NCBI RefSeq assembly: GCF_021295335.1
Contig: NZ_JAIWOT010000001.1
Coordinates: 1,305,001 to 1,369,000 of the forward strand
Reading direction: 5' to 3'
Origin: Komagataeibacter sp. FNDCF1
Lineage (GTDB): Bacteria > Pseudomonadota > Alphaproteobacteria > Acetobacterales > Acetobacteraceae
Length of the DNA: 64,000 nt
The notes below the pieces were generated by a model. The model had not been told where the DNA came from, ran no database searches, and saw only the letters and a list, made by a program, of their open reading frames with translations. Position numbers and translations under genes: made by a program. This document shows, piece after piece, positions 50,409 to 59,726 of the stretch. Each line of letters starts with the position of its first letter. Position 1 is the first letter of the stretch.

Positions 50409-52268
50409 TCAGCGCATGGACCCCGATGGCGGTGGCGCGGGCTGGCCTTCGGCCCCCGCCCCGGCATGCCAGGGTACGGAAATGGTAAAGCGGGCACCGC
50501 CACCGGGCGCGTTGCCCACCTGCAGGCTGCCGTGGTGCGCCTGCACCACGCTGTAGGCAATGGCCAGCCCCAGCCCGGTGCCCGCCCCTACGGGCTTGGT
50601 GGTAAAGAACGGTTCGAATATGCGCTCCTGCACATCCGGCGCAATGCCGGGGCCACTGTCGGTTATGACAAACACGTAGGTATCCTGCCCGCCCGCGTCA
50701 TGTGACAGGAATGTGTGGATACCGATCTCCCCTTCAGCAATCCCGCCACGCCCAGACATATCATCTGGCTGGGTCGCCAGAATTGCATCAGCCGCATTGC
50801 TGATAATATTCATGATGACCTGATTGAGCAGCGCCGCCTGGCAGTACAGCCGGTCCGGCGCCTCGTACTGCCGCCGGACCACAATGCCGCTGCCCAGCTT
50901 CTGCGTCAGCAGCGCCATGACCGTCTCCAGCGCCTCGGGCACGTCGATCAGCTGGAACAGCCCTTCATCCAGTCGCGAGAATTTGCGCAGGTTGAGCACA
51001 AGGTTCTGGATGCGCCGCAGCCCCATGTTCATCGAACCCACCCGGTCGCGGCACTTGGTCAGGTCCGCCTCGCGCGCCGCATGGCCTTCATCGGTGCAGC
51101 CGGCTTCCAGTTCCAGCACGCGCGCAAGGCCGCGCGCCACCGTGTCCTTGTGCGCCAGGATGAAGGCGAGCGGGTTGTTGATCTCATGCGCGATGCCCGC
51201 CACCAGTTCGCCCAGCGAGGCCATCTTGGCCGTCTGCACCAGCTTGCCCTGGGTTTCGATCAGCTTGCGGTTGGCATCGGCCAGTTCACGATTGGCCTGT
51301 TCCAGCGCTTCGGCCAGCGATGCTTTGGAGGCAATGGCCGCAGCCTCGGCGCGCGCGCTCTTGACCGCGATCTCACGTGCCTGACGCTCGACCTCGATGC
51401 GGCGCACGTCATCCTGCAGAAGCTTGCGCCGCACCAGCACCCGGATGCGCAGCGCCAGCGCCGCGGGCCCCACATCGCGGGAGACGAGATCATCGATCCC
51501 CGCCTCGAACATCCGTGCCGAGAACCCGCGCGCATCGGGCCGTGGCCCGCCATCAACCCCCAGCAGGCGCAGCGGCACGTTGCCCGACAGCAGATCCGCC
51601 TGCCGCCATTCATCCAGCACGCGACAGACCTCCAGCCCGTCGAATTCCCGGCAGGCAAGGTCGATCACCACACAGTCGGGCACATGTTCGGGGTCGTGCA
51701 GCAGCGTGGGATCAAGCCGGGCCGGATCGGGGCACAGGGTGACGATATGCCCGTCGCGCCGCAGCTGCCCGATCAGTTCCGGTACCGCCTGCAGATGGGG
51801 GGAGGCCGGGGCGATGACCATGATGCGCGCCCGGCGGAACATGTGCTCGGCCACGGGAGATGGTGCATGCGCCGCGTGCTCGCGCAGCAGCGCCCGGATG
51901 CGGAAGACGATCAGCGCCGGATCGGAGGATTTGGGGATATAGGCATCCGCCCCGCTCTCCAGCCCCTCGCGCTCCAGTCCCGGCTCGATCCCCTCGGTCA
52001 GGATCAGCACCGGGATCGTGCGCGTGACCGCATTCATGCGCAGCTGGCGGGCAAGCTGGCCGCCATTCATGCCCGGCAGGTGGTAGTCGGCAATCACCAG
52101 TCCGGGCAGGCGCGCATCCAGCGTGTCAAGCGCTTCCTCGCCACTGGCCACGCGGTGGACGTGAAAGCCGTGGCCTTCCAGCATGCGGCGGATACGCAGG
52201 GCCTGCGTGTCGGAATCCTCGACCAGCAGCAGGGTGTCGGGATTGTCCTCTTGCTCAGCAGGCGGCAT
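50409..52268 (-). CDS. CheS3-like hybrid histidine kinase with two N-terminal receivers
   Basis: A 619-residue soluble kinase. The first receiver (about 12-130) has E17/D18, D61 in IADYHLPGMNGG and K113. A second receiver-like domain (about 147-270) keeps D203 in VVIDLACREFDG but lacks the N-terminal acidic pair, so it looks degenerate. A coiled coil (about 283-345) leads to HisKA with H361 in GIAHEINNPL and an ATPase domain (NIISNAADAI, DSGPGI, GTGLGLAIAY). Two receivers before a kinase core recall CheS3 of Rhodospirillum centenum, which exchanges phosphate with CheA3. It starts nine bases after cheB. Confidence 0.88.
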   Translation of the reverse strand: MPPAEQEDNPDTLLLVEDSDTQALRIRRMLEGHGFHVHRVASGEEALDTLDARLPGLVIADYHLPGMNGGQLARQLRMNAVTRTIPVLILTEGIEPGLEREGLESGADAYIPKSSDPALIVFRIRALLREHAAHAPSPVAEHMFRRARIMVIAPASPHLQAVPELIGQLRRDGHIVTLCPDPARLDPTLLHDPEHVPDCVVIDLACREFDGLEVCRVLDEWRQADLLSGNVPLRLLGVDGGPRPDARGFSARMFEAGIDDLVSRDVGPAALALRIRVLVRRKLLQDDVRRIEVERQAREIAVKSARAEAAAIASKASLAEALEQANRELADANRKLIETQGKLVQTAKMASLGELVAGIAHEINNPLAFILAHKDTVARGLARVLELEAGCTDEGHAAREADLTKCRDRVGSMNMGLRRIQNLVLNLRKFSRLDEGLFQLIDVPEALETVMALLTQKLGSGIVVRRQYEAPDRLYCQAALLNQVIMNIISNAADAILATQPDDMSGRGGIAEGEIGIHTFLSHDAGGQDTYVFVITDSGPGIAPDVQERIFEPFFTTKPVGAGTGLGLAIAYSVVQAHHGSLQVGNAPGGGARFTISVPWHAGAGAEGQPAPPPSGSMR

Positions 52269-52277
52269 CGGGCAGGC

Positions 52278-53375
52278 TCATGGGTCGGATGGTCCTTCGG
52301 TGGGGATCGGGCTGCCAGCCATGATCCGGAGAATATGCGGCGCGATCTCATGCACCGGCAGGCTGATGCACGCCGCTCCCGCCCGTTCGGCCGCCCCCGG
52401 CATGCCATGGATGACGGCGGTGCTGCGGTCCTCGACGATCGTGTAGCCGCCATGCGCACGGATGCGGCCCAGACCCTGGACCCCGTCCTCGCCCATGCCG
52501 GTCAGCAGCACGCCCAGCCCGTCAGCGCCAAAGACCCCTGCCACCGAGGAAAACAGCACATCCGCCGAAGGCCGCTGCCCCTGCACGGGTGGCCCGTCAT
52601 GCAGCACGATCTCGCCACGCGTGCCGACCGTCATGTGCTGGTTGCCCGGCGCGACCAGCACACGGCCGCGCTCCAGCGCCATGCCGTGCCGCGCCAGCAT
52701 GACCGGCAGTGCGACCTGCTGGTCCAGCCACTGGGCAAACCCTTCCATGAAGGACGCCCCCATGTGCTGGACCAGCACCACCGGCAGCCCGAAATCGGCC
52801 GGCAGGTCGCCCAGCACGCGGGCAAAGGCGGTGGGACCGCCGGTGGAGGCCGCAAGGGCAAGGATGCGCGGGTGAATGGAAAGCGGGCGTGTCCACATGC
52901 CCTTGTGGCGGAAGGGCTCGGCCTCCATCAGGCGGCGGCGGATGACGGGCACCTGGCTCATGATGTAAAGCTGGGTGGCGATGCCCTGCGCCACGGCAGC
53001 CCCGGCGGTGCCCGACAGGCCCTGCGGCTTTTCCAGCACAGCCAGCGCGCCCGAGCGCAGGGCGTTCATGGAGACATGGGTGGCCTGCCCGCCCAGCGTG
53101 TCGCTCACGATCACGATGGGGGTGGGAAAATGCGCCATGATCTGGCGCGTGGCCTCAAGCCCGTCCATGCCGGGCAGGCAGATGTCCATGGAAATCACAT
53201 CGGGCCGCAGGCGGGGGACAAGGCGCAGCGCCTCCTCCGCCGTTTCCACCGCCTCCAGCAGTTCAAGACGCGGATCACCCGCCACCACGCGCATGAGCAG
53301 ATGCCGCAGGACGGCGGAATCCTCCACGATCAGCACACGGCGCGGGGGCTGCGGGGTAGCAGCCGGGCTGCTCAT
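52278..53375 (-). CDS. cheB: Chemotaxis-type methylesterase CheB
   Basis: A 365-residue protein that demethylates and deamidates receptor glutamates. The receiver domain has E18/D19, D64 in SMDICLPGMDG and K116. The esterase domain has Ser177 in AASTGGP, His204 in VQHMGASF and Asp in TGMGEDGV. Its ATG overlaps the cheA stop by four bases, so CheA and CheB are made together. Confidence 0.95.
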   Translation of the reverse strand: MSSPAATPQPPRRVLIVEDSAVLRHLLMRVVAGDPRLELLEAVETAEEALRLVPRLRPDVISMDICLPGMDGLEATRQIMAHFPTPIVIVSDTLGGQATHVSMNALRSGALAVLEKPQGLSGTAGAAVAQGIATQLYIMSQVPVIRRRLMEAEPFRHKGMWTRPLSIHPRILALAASTGGPTAFARVLGDLPADFGLPVVLVQHMGASFMEGFAQWLDQQVALPVMLARHGMALERGRVLVAPGNQHMTVGTRGEIVLHDGPPVQGQRPSADVLFSSVAGVFGADGLGVLLTGMGEDGVQGLGRIRAHGGYTIVEDRSTAVIHGMPGAAERAGAACISLPVHEIAPHILRIMAGSPIPTEGPSDP

Positions 53376-55480
53376 AACAGGCCCCTTATGGTGTCGATCA
53401 GTTCACCCTGGTCGAATTTCTGCTTGGTCAGGTAGGCGCGCGCACCGCCGTCCATGCCACGGCGCACGTCCTCCCCGTCATCGCGCGATGTCATGAGCAC
53501 CACGGGAATGTCGGCCAGATGCGGGTCGGCCCGCATGGCGGCCAGCAGGGCAAGACCATCCATGCGCGGCATTTCGACATCGGTCACGACCACATCCACA
53601 TGCCGCGAGGACTGCTGTAGCAGCGCCAGCGCTTCCTCCCCATCCACCGCCAGACACACATCATAACCATGGGACTGCAGGATCGTTTTCTGCAATGTCC
53701 GGGTCGTGATCGAATCATCGACCACCATCACCAGCGGCGCATGGCGCTGGGCGGCCACGGGGGCCGGGCCCTCGCCATCGCTGAAGCGTATGCCGCCACC
53801 CGCCCCACGCAGGCGCCAGCGCGCGAACAGCCGGTCGGGGCTCATGATGAAGACCGGCTGGTCCTCACGCGGCCAGGCAATGCCGGGCACCAGTTCACTG
53901 TCCAGCCCCACCGCCGTGGCGTCGGATACCAGCAGCGTGCGGACATCCAGCATGCGCTCCACCGCAAAACCGCAGCGCACGCCGCCCACTTCCATCACCG
54001 CGACACTGACCGCGCCATCACGCACGGGCAATGGCGCGTCCTCATCCCCTACGAAGGCCCGCAGGGGCACGAGCGGCACCAGTTCCTCCTCCTGTTCCTG
54101 CGTCGGCGCGGGCATGCGGTGCGCGCCATCGGGCGGGTGGGGCACCACGGCAAAGGGCATGTTGTTGAGCAGTCGGATCTCCTCACGCCGCACCCGCAGC
54201 AGGTGACGGATCACGCGGCCGGGCAGGCCGATGGTCTGGCCCGCGTTTTCCACCAGCAGCACGGTGCGCTGGCGCTGGGAGACGGGCACGGTCAGGGTCA
54301 CGGTGGTGCCTGCTGGCTGGCGCTGTTCCATGCGCACGGTGCCGTGCAGCGCGCGCGCGGCTTCGGCCACCACCGACAGGCCAACCCCCCGCCCGGCCAG
54401 GGTATCGGCCTGCCCGCGCGTGGAAAAGCCCGGCTCGAACACGCGTGCAAGCAGTTGCCGGGCATCAAGCGGCGCATCGGCATGGACCAGCCCCTGCCCC
54501 GCCGCCCTTGCGGCAATGGCGCGCAGGTCCGGCCCGCGTCCGTCATCACTGACCGCGACCTGCAGCCGCACGCCGTTCAGGGTAACGGCGATGGTGATGT
54601 TCATATGTTCGGGCTTGCCCGCCTTCAGCCGCTGGGCCCGGGTTTCATGCCCATGCACGATGGCGTTGCGCACCAGGTGCAGCACCGGGTCGCGCAGGGC
54701 CTGCATCACGCGCCGCTCGGTCTGGACTTCCATGCCGTGCATATGCACGTCCACCCCCGCATCCGGCCCGCCATGCTCCCGCGCGATGCTGCGCGCCATG
54801 CCGGCAAGGGAGCCGAACACGCTGCCCGCGGGGACAAGGGTCACGGCATGCACTTCCTCCCCCAGCCGCAGCAGCGCGCGGTCGATCTGGCCCGCCATGA
54901 GTTCACGCTCCCGCCCCACCGCCATGAGCCTGCGGGTCATGCGCGCGAATTCGGCCACCGGGTCGGCGCGCATGCGCTCGGGCGCGTGCATGACGGCGCG
55001 CGATTCCGTCAGCAGGTCCATGACCTGCGCCCACAGCCGTTCCTGCCGGTCCGCCACCGACATGAGATCATGCACCGTCGTGGCCAGCGCATCGAGCCGG
55101 GCCACCGGCACCTGCACATAGGCCGGGTTTTCGGTTGGTGCGGCGGGGGTTTCGGGCGTCTCTCCCGCTGTCGGCGGGGTGGCCATAAGCAGGTCGATCT
55201 CGTCCAGCGTATCGGTTATGGCGCCAAGGTCGGCATCCTGCGGGGCGGCATGGGCCGCCAGCAGGGCGGACAGGCGGTTTTCCAGCGCATGGGCCACCCC
55301 TTCGACCACCGGAAGTTCCACCGCGCGCGCCGCCCCCTTGAGAGAGTGGACGCGGCGGAAGATTTCCGCCAGCCCCTGCGCGTCCGGACAGCCCCGGGCC
55401 ACGATGGCGCGGATGGCACGCAGGTGGTCACGGTATTCCGCGTCAAATACCGCCAGAAGTTCTTCGCGCAGGTTCTCCAC
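53372..55480 (-). CDS. cheA: CheA-REC hybrid histidine kinase
   Basis: A 702-residue chemosensory kinase. It has an HPt domain with H45 in RVHSLKGAARA, no clear CheY-binding P2, a dimerization region, a P4 ATPase (LVRNAIVHGHE, DDGRGPD, AGRGVGLSVV), a CheW-like P5 and a C-terminal receiver with D634 in VVTDVEMPRMDG. CheA-receiver fusions are typical of WspE, FrzE and R. centenum CheA3, not of flagellar chemotaxis. The start is a GTG (55478-55480); it lies ten bases after the receptor gene. Confidence 0.94.
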   Translation of the reverse strand: MENLREELLAVFDAEYRDHLRAIRAIVARGCPDAQGLAEIFRRVHSLKGAARAVELPVVEGVAHALENRLSALLAAHAAPQDADLGAITDTLDEIDLLMATPPTAGETPETPAAPTENPAYVQVPVARLDALATTVHDLMSVADRQERLWAQVMDLLTESRAVMHAPERMRADPVAEFARMTRRLMAVGRERELMAGQIDRALLRLGEEVHAVTLVPAGSVFGSLAGMARSIAREHGGPDAGVDVHMHGMEVQTERRVMQALRDPVLHLVRNAIVHGHETRAQRLKAGKPEHMNITIAVTLNGVRLQVAVSDDGRGPDLRAIAARAAGQGLVHADAPLDARQLLARVFEPGFSTRGQADTLAGRGVGLSVVAEAARALHGTVRMEQRQPAGTTVTLTVPVSQRQRTVLLVENAGQTIGLPGRVIRHLLRVRREEIRLLNNMPFAVVPHPPDGAHRMPAPTQEQEEELVPLVPLRAFVGDEDAPLPVRDGAVSVAVMEVGGVRCGFAVERMLDVRTLLVSDATAVGLDSELVPGIAWPREDQPVFIMSPDRLFARWRLRGAGGGIRFSDGEGPAPVAAQRHAPLVMVVDDSITTRTLQKTILQSHGYDVCLAVDGEEALALLQQSSRHVDVVVTDVEMPRMDGLALLAAMRADPHLADIPVVLMTSRDDGEDVRRGMDGGARAYLTKQKFDQGELIDTIRGLL

Positions 55481-55490
55481 AATACCGCCG

Positions 55491-57173
55491 TCAGGTCCGG
55501 TAGCGCGCGGAGATGGTCAGCAGCTGCTTGGACAGCTTGCCCAGGTTGCTGGCCGAGACCTCGAGATTGCGGGTGCCCGCCGATGTCTGCTGGCTGGCCT
55601 GGCGGATGCTCTGCAACGCGGTCATGACCTGTTCGATGCCGATCTGCTGCTGGTTGGTGGACGCCACGATCTGCTGGAAGGCGTGCACCCCTTCCTCGAT
55701 CCCGCCGGTCATGCGCTCGATGGTGCGGTAGGCGATGTCGGTGCGTTCCTTACCCGCCGAGACACGCTTGACCGCTTCCTCCGTCAGCATGACCGAGGTG
55801 TTGATGCCGCGCTGGATGTCACCCAGTATGGCGCGTACGTTCTGGGTCGCATCGCGCGACTGGTCGGCCAGGATCTTCATCTCGGCCGCCACCACGGCGA
55901 AGGACCGTCCATGTTCGCCCGCCGCCGCTGCCTCGATCGCGGCATTGAGTGCGAGCAGGTGCGAACGCTCCGACAGATCGTTGACGGAGGCGATGATTTC
56001 ACTGATTGCCTCCGTCCGTTCGGACAGGGCCACGATGTTCGATGCCACGGCTTCCGCCCCGTCATGGGTATGGGCCATGGCGCGGGCGGTTTCCTCCACC
56101 GCTTCCAGCCCGCTTGCCGAACTGTGGACGATCACCTCCGCCGAGGAAATGACTTCACGCGCGCGCTTGCTGATCTGGGCGCCGGAATGGGTGATCTCGT
56201 CCACCGTGGCCGCCGTTTCCTGGACTGCGGCGAACTGTTCCTCAACACTTGCGGCCTGCTGCTGGGTGGAAGCGCGGATTTCGGCCACGGCGGCGTCAAG
56301 GTTCTGGGTGACCTCCCCGCTCTGGCGCGCGATCTCGCGCAGGCCGTCGATCATGCGGTTCAGGCCGGCGGCCAGGCGGGCGACCTCGTCACGTTCCTCG
56401 CCCATGCCGCCCACCTTGGCACGGGTGGCAAGGTCACCCTGCCCCACGCGCTCCATCACATGCATGATGGAGGAGATCGGCTCCATGATCGACCGCCGGG
56501 TCCAGAAGGTCACGATCAGCGCGACCACCACGGCCACCATCATACCGATGGCAAGCGAGCGGCGGCTGTAGTCATAGGATGCGGCGCCCTGCGTTTCGGC
56601 CACCTGCACGCCATGGTCCAGCAGCGAGGCCGCGCGCCCTACCAGCAGGTCGATCGACTGCTCGCGGCTGTCGATGCGTGACGCCTGCTCACGCACACTG
56701 GGGTCGTTGCCCGCGCGTATGGCCTGGAACAGCATGCCGGCGCCGTGCGTGTCCATCTGGAACTGGCCCGAAATCTCACGCAGCTGGCTGGCAACGGTAT
56801 TGAACATCTCGCGCTGGTCATCGCTGCGGGCAAGGCGGCCGCCTTCCTCCGCGCGCGACAGCACGCCCGCCAGCAGGCCATCGGCCTCGCGCGCCTTTTC
56901 ATTCCAGCTGGCAATGGCATCTTCCAGCACGGCGGGGGCGGTCTCGAAATCATGCGCGTAGTAATGCGCGAGGATGGCGAGGCGGCGGGCCACCAGATCG
57001 TTCTCGTTCGCGCGGATATGCGTCAGTTCACGGTAAACCGACAGGTCGCGGGTCACGATGATGTTCATCTCGTCACGCACCTCACGGATCTGGCCCAGCG
57101 CGTAGATGCCCAGCGACACCAGCAGCAGGACACCGACCATGAAACCGAACAGCAGGCGATTGGCGATTGTCAC
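55491..57173 (-). CDS. Methyl-accepting chemotaxis protein
   Basis: A 560-residue transmembrane receptor. There is a helix at about residues 7-27, a periplasmic helical domain of about 180 residues with no named ligand fold, a second helix near 208-228, and HAMP (about 230-285). The long cytoplasmic coiled coil has its hairpin tip in LLALNAAIEAAAAGEHGRSF. No C-terminal CheR-docking pentapeptide is present. The start is GTG at 57171-57173, six bases after the cheW gene. It is the only receptor in the operon and presumably its dedicated sensor. Confidence 0.94.
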   Translation of the reverse strand: MTIANRLLFGFMVGVLLLVSLGIYALGQIREVRDEMNIIVTRDLSVYRELTHIRANENDLVARRLAILAHYYAHDFETAPAVLEDAIASWNEKAREADGLLAGVLSRAEEGGRLARSDDQREMFNTVASQLREISGQFQMDTHGAGMLFQAIRAGNDPSVREQASRIDSREQSIDLLVGRAASLLDHGVQVAETQGAASYDYSRRSLAIGMMVAVVVALIVTFWTRRSIMEPISSIMHVMERVGQGDLATRAKVGGMGEERDEVARLAAGLNRMIDGLREIARQSGEVTQNLDAAVAEIRASTQQQAASVEEQFAAVQETAATVDEITHSGAQISKRAREVISSAEVIVHSSASGLEAVEETARAMAHTHDGAEAVASNIVALSERTEAISEIIASVNDLSERSHLLALNAAIEAAAAGEHGRSFAVVAAEMKILADQSRDATQNVRAILGDIQRGINTSVMLTEEAVKRVSAGKERTDIAYRTIERMTGGIEEGVHAFQQIVASTNQQQIGIEQVMTALQSIRQASQQTSAGTRNLEVSASNLGKLSKQLLTISARYRT

Positions 57174-57179
57174 GGGACT

Positions 57180-57719
57180 TCACACTCCGACATAACGGGA
57201 AGAGAACAGGCGGGCAGGATCAATCACGCTCAGGCGACGGCCATCGGGCAGGCTGGCCTGCGGAAAGCCCGAGGGCGTGAGCGGCGTGGGGGTGCCGGTA
57301 ATCTCCACCGTGCCCGCGGCCGATGTGGCAAGCAGCGCGATCCGTCCGAGCGGGATGCTGGAAACCGAACGCAGCAGCAGCATGACACCGGGCCGTTCCA
57401 GCCGTGCGCCACCCAGCAGCACCGACAGGTCGAACACGGTATACAGATCCCCCTGGTAGCCATGCACGCCCTGCACGCCGGGCGGGCAGTCGGGCCTGCG
57501 GGGCATGTCGTTCCAGACCGGGTCGGTCACACGCAGCACGGCATGCAGGTCCACCCCGCAGGGCTGGTCCGCCACATCCACCATGATCAGCGGGCGACAG
57601 GGCGCGATATGCGCGCCGGGCCGGTCACGGGCCGCCAGGGCGCGCGCGCGCTCATGCAGCACGCGCCGGGCAAAGGCGTCGTTCCCGCTGTCGCGCGCCA
57701 CCGGCCCGCCCCCCGTCAC
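57180..57719 (-). CDS. cheW: CheW-like scaffold protein (second copy)
   Basis: A 179-residue CheW-domain protein. CGVDLHAVLRV, VQGVHGYQGDLYTVFDLSVLL and the terminal VIDPARLF are the family landmarks. A GTG at 57719, with GGGAG seven bases upstream, sets the start 13 bp after cheR; an in-frame ATG at 57773 would overlap cheR by 41 bp. It probably corresponds to WspD, between CheR and CheA. Confidence 0.85.
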   Translation of the reverse strand: MTGGGPVARDSGNDAFARRVLHERARALAARDRPGAHIAPCRPLIMVDVADQPCGVDLHAVLRVTDPVWNDMPRRPDCPPGVQGVHGYQGDLYTVFDLSVLLGGARLERPGVMLLLRSVSSIPLGRIALLATSAAGTVEITGTPTPLTPSGFPQASLPDGRRLSVIDPARLFSSRYVGV

Positions 57720-57732
57720 GACCCGTCTCCCG

Positions 57733-59103
57733 TCATGACGAGACCCGGGCATGCTCGCCAGGCAGGGCTTCATCCATGTGTCGTGCCAGGCGCAGCAGGC
57801 CGCCGGCCGTCAGGCCATCCCCATCGGGCAGCGCCGCGCCGGGCGGACAGCGCCGGGCCAGCGCCACCATCTGCTGGCGGGTCCGCCGCGCCTCGGCGCA
57901 GGCGCCTGCATCTTCCAGCAGGCGGGCCAGGTAGCAGCGCGCCATGATGTGGTCCCGGCACAGGTAAATGACACGGCGAAACGATTCCTCGGCCTGCAGG
58001 AGACTGCCTTCCCCCCATGCCAGCACCGCGAACAGGAAGTGGATGCGCGCATCGACCGGATGGCTGGCAAGATGGTCACGGCACATCTGCATGGCCCGCG
58101 GCACGTGGCCATCATCCGCCATGCGGCGTATCGCGGTGGCAACGGCGGCACTGTCGGCGCCCGCCATGGGCACGTTCGCGCGCGGGGAGTGGCGCCGGGG
58201 CGGCATGGCCCGCGCCGCGACGGGCGCCACCGGTCCCTTCCCCGCCATGCCGGCGCGGAAGGCCAGCGTGCCGGGCAGGCGCACGGTCTCGAGCCATGGC
58301 GAAAAATCGGTAACCGGCTCCGAATGCCCCAGCAGCAGCCAGCCCCGTGGGGCAAGACGCCCTGCAATGGCGCGGACGAGGGCGGTGGCCTGTGCCTGCG
58401 CGAAATAGATCAGCACATTGCGGCACAGGACCAGGTCGAACGGCCCGGCGGGGCCGCCATCGGGCTGCAGCAGGTCAAGGATGTTGCTGTAGCGGAAGCT
58501 GACCATGCGGCGGTAACGCTCATGCAGCCGCCACACGCGGGGGCTCACCGCAGTAAACCATGCCGCCCGCCGGGCCGGGTCGATATCGCGCAGGGTCCAT
58601 GCACTGAATTCGGCAAGACGGGCCTGTTCGATGGCGCGGGTGCTGATATCGGTGCCCAGTATCTCGATATGCCACTCCCGCGGGTTCATGCCCGCCTTTT
58701 CCAGCAGGCGCGCAAGCAGGATGGCGATGGAATAGGGTTCCGCGCCGTTGGAGCAGCCTATGCTCCAGACACGCAGGTGGCGCGTGGTGGCCGCCGCGCG
58801 GATCAGTCCGGGCACGATGGTATGCTCCAGCGCCGCAAACTGCTCAGCATACCGGAAGAAAAAGGTCTCCCCTATGGTAATGGCGGATTCCAGTTCCCGC
58901 CATTCCGCGTCCCCCATTCCCTTATCCGCCAGCACGGCCAGATAGTCATGGCAGGTCCGGCACCCGTGCAGGCGCATGCGCGCGCCCACCATTTCCTCCA
59001 GCAGGTCGGTCTTGTCCGTGTAGTAATGCAGGCCGGTGCGCCGGGTCACGGCGGCAAGCAGCTTGCGCAACCCCGCGGGCGGAAAGGCGGATGGCGTGGT
59101 CAT
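57733..59103 (-). CDS. cheR: CheR methyltransferase with C-terminal TPR region
   Basis: A 456-residue SAM-dependent methyltransferase for receptor glutamates. The N-terminal helical domain leads to ITIGETFFFRY, the SAM site VWSIGCSNGAEPYS (the usual second Glu-Glu pair is Ala-Glu here) and LVLCRNVLIYF. A C-terminal region (about 330-440) of TPR-like helices includes VDARIHFLFAVLAWGEGSL and AEESFRRVIYL. CheR-TPR fusions are seen in WspC and FrzF. ATG 59103 overlaps the upstream cheW stop by four bases. Confidence 0.92.
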   Translation of the reverse strand: MTTPSAFPPAGLRKLLAAVTRRTGLHYYTDKTDLLEEMVGARMRLHGCRTCHDYLAVLADKGMGDAEWRELESAITIGETFFFRYAEQFAALEHTIVPGLIRAAATTRHLRVWSIGCSNGAEPYSIAILLARLLEKAGMNPREWHIEILGTDISTRAIEQARLAEFSAWTLRDIDPARRAAWFTAVSPRVWRLHERYRRMVSFRYSNILDLLQPDGGPAGPFDLVLCRNVLIYFAQAQATALVRAIAGRLAPRGWLLLGHSEPVTDFSPWLETVRLPGTLAFRAGMAGKGPVAPVAARAMPPRRHSPRANVPMAGADSAAVATAIRRMADDGHVPRAMQMCRDHLASHPVDARIHFLFAVLAWGEGSLLQAEESFRRVIYLCRDHIMARCYLARLLEDAGACAEARRTRQQMVALARRCPPGAALPDGDGLTAGGLLRLARHMDEALPGEHARVSS

Positions 59104-59726
59104 GCCCCATCCCCGCCCGCATCGGCATCGGCATCGGCCGTGTCGTCCCCGCCAGCCCACAGGGCCGCGCGCATGCGGGCCCGGGCCATCAGGCTGTCCA
59201 GCCGCACCTGCTCCCCATCGTTGAGGATATCTGTCATGCGCAGCATGAAGGCAATGCTTCCATCCCCGAGTTCAAGTTCCTGCCGTGCACCCTCTGCCCC
59301 CCCCGGCGCGCCGTCAACCACCGTGCGCATGCCGCCTTCGGGCCGGACCACGTCAAGTGCCGCATCCACCACCAGCCCCACGCTGCCGCCGCCGGGCAGG
59401 TTGCACAGCAGCAGCGGTCGGTACAGCAGGTCGACCGGCTGGCGCACCGCCTGCGCACGCGCGCCCAGCAGCACCCCCATGTCCAGCACCCCCACCATGG
59501 TGCCCCCCAGCTTCAGGCAGCCTGTTATATGTGGCATTTCCACCGCCAGCGGCAACAGGTCCGGCACGGGCATGCATTCACGCACGACCAGCCCTGCGGG
59601 CAGGCCATACAGCCGCATGCCGACACGGAAGATGACGAGAGGCGACAGCGCCCCGCGCGCCTGCACCGGTGCAGACGCTGATCGGTGTCCCGTATCCGGT
59701 CGTGGCGTGGCGTGATCCGTTGGCAT
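59100..59726 (-). CDS. cheW: CheW-like scaffold protein (first copy)
   Basis: A 208-residue CheW-domain protein with an N-terminal Pro/Ala extension. LVIFRVGMRLYGLPAGLVV, CLKLGGTMVGVLDMGVLLGA and VGLVVDAALDVV are diagnostic. It ends in an acidic Asp/Ala/Gly stretch. It is the first gene of the chemosensory operon; ATG 59726 has AGG seven bases upstream. Confidence 0.85.
   Translation of the reverse strand: MPTDHATPRPDTGHRSASAPVQARGALSPLVIFRVGMRLYGLPAGLVVRECMPVPDLLPLAVEMPHITGCLKLGGTMVGVLDMGVLLGARAQAVRQPVDLLYRPLLLCNLPGGGSVGLVVDAALDVVRPEGGMRTVVDGAPGGAEGARQELELGDGSIAFMLRMTDILNDGEQVRLDSLMARARMRAALWAGGDDTADADADAGGDGA

Noticed and set aside
48445-50556. A 703-codon open frame on the plus strand
   Set aside because: Antisense to the REC-PAS-HK-REC kinase and part of the next gene, with low-complexity composition and no domain.
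50715-53435. A 906-codon open frame on the plus strand
   Set aside because: It lies antisense to two well-supported genes (the CheS3-like kinase and cheB), is rich in His, Gln, Arg and Gly, and matches no family. It is a by-product of high GC codon use.
53669-55627. A 652-codon open frame on the plus strand
   Set aside because: Antisense to cheA; composition is typical of a shadow frame.
57751-59715. A 654-codon open frame on the plus strand
   Set aside because: Antisense to cheR and cheW with no recognisable domain.
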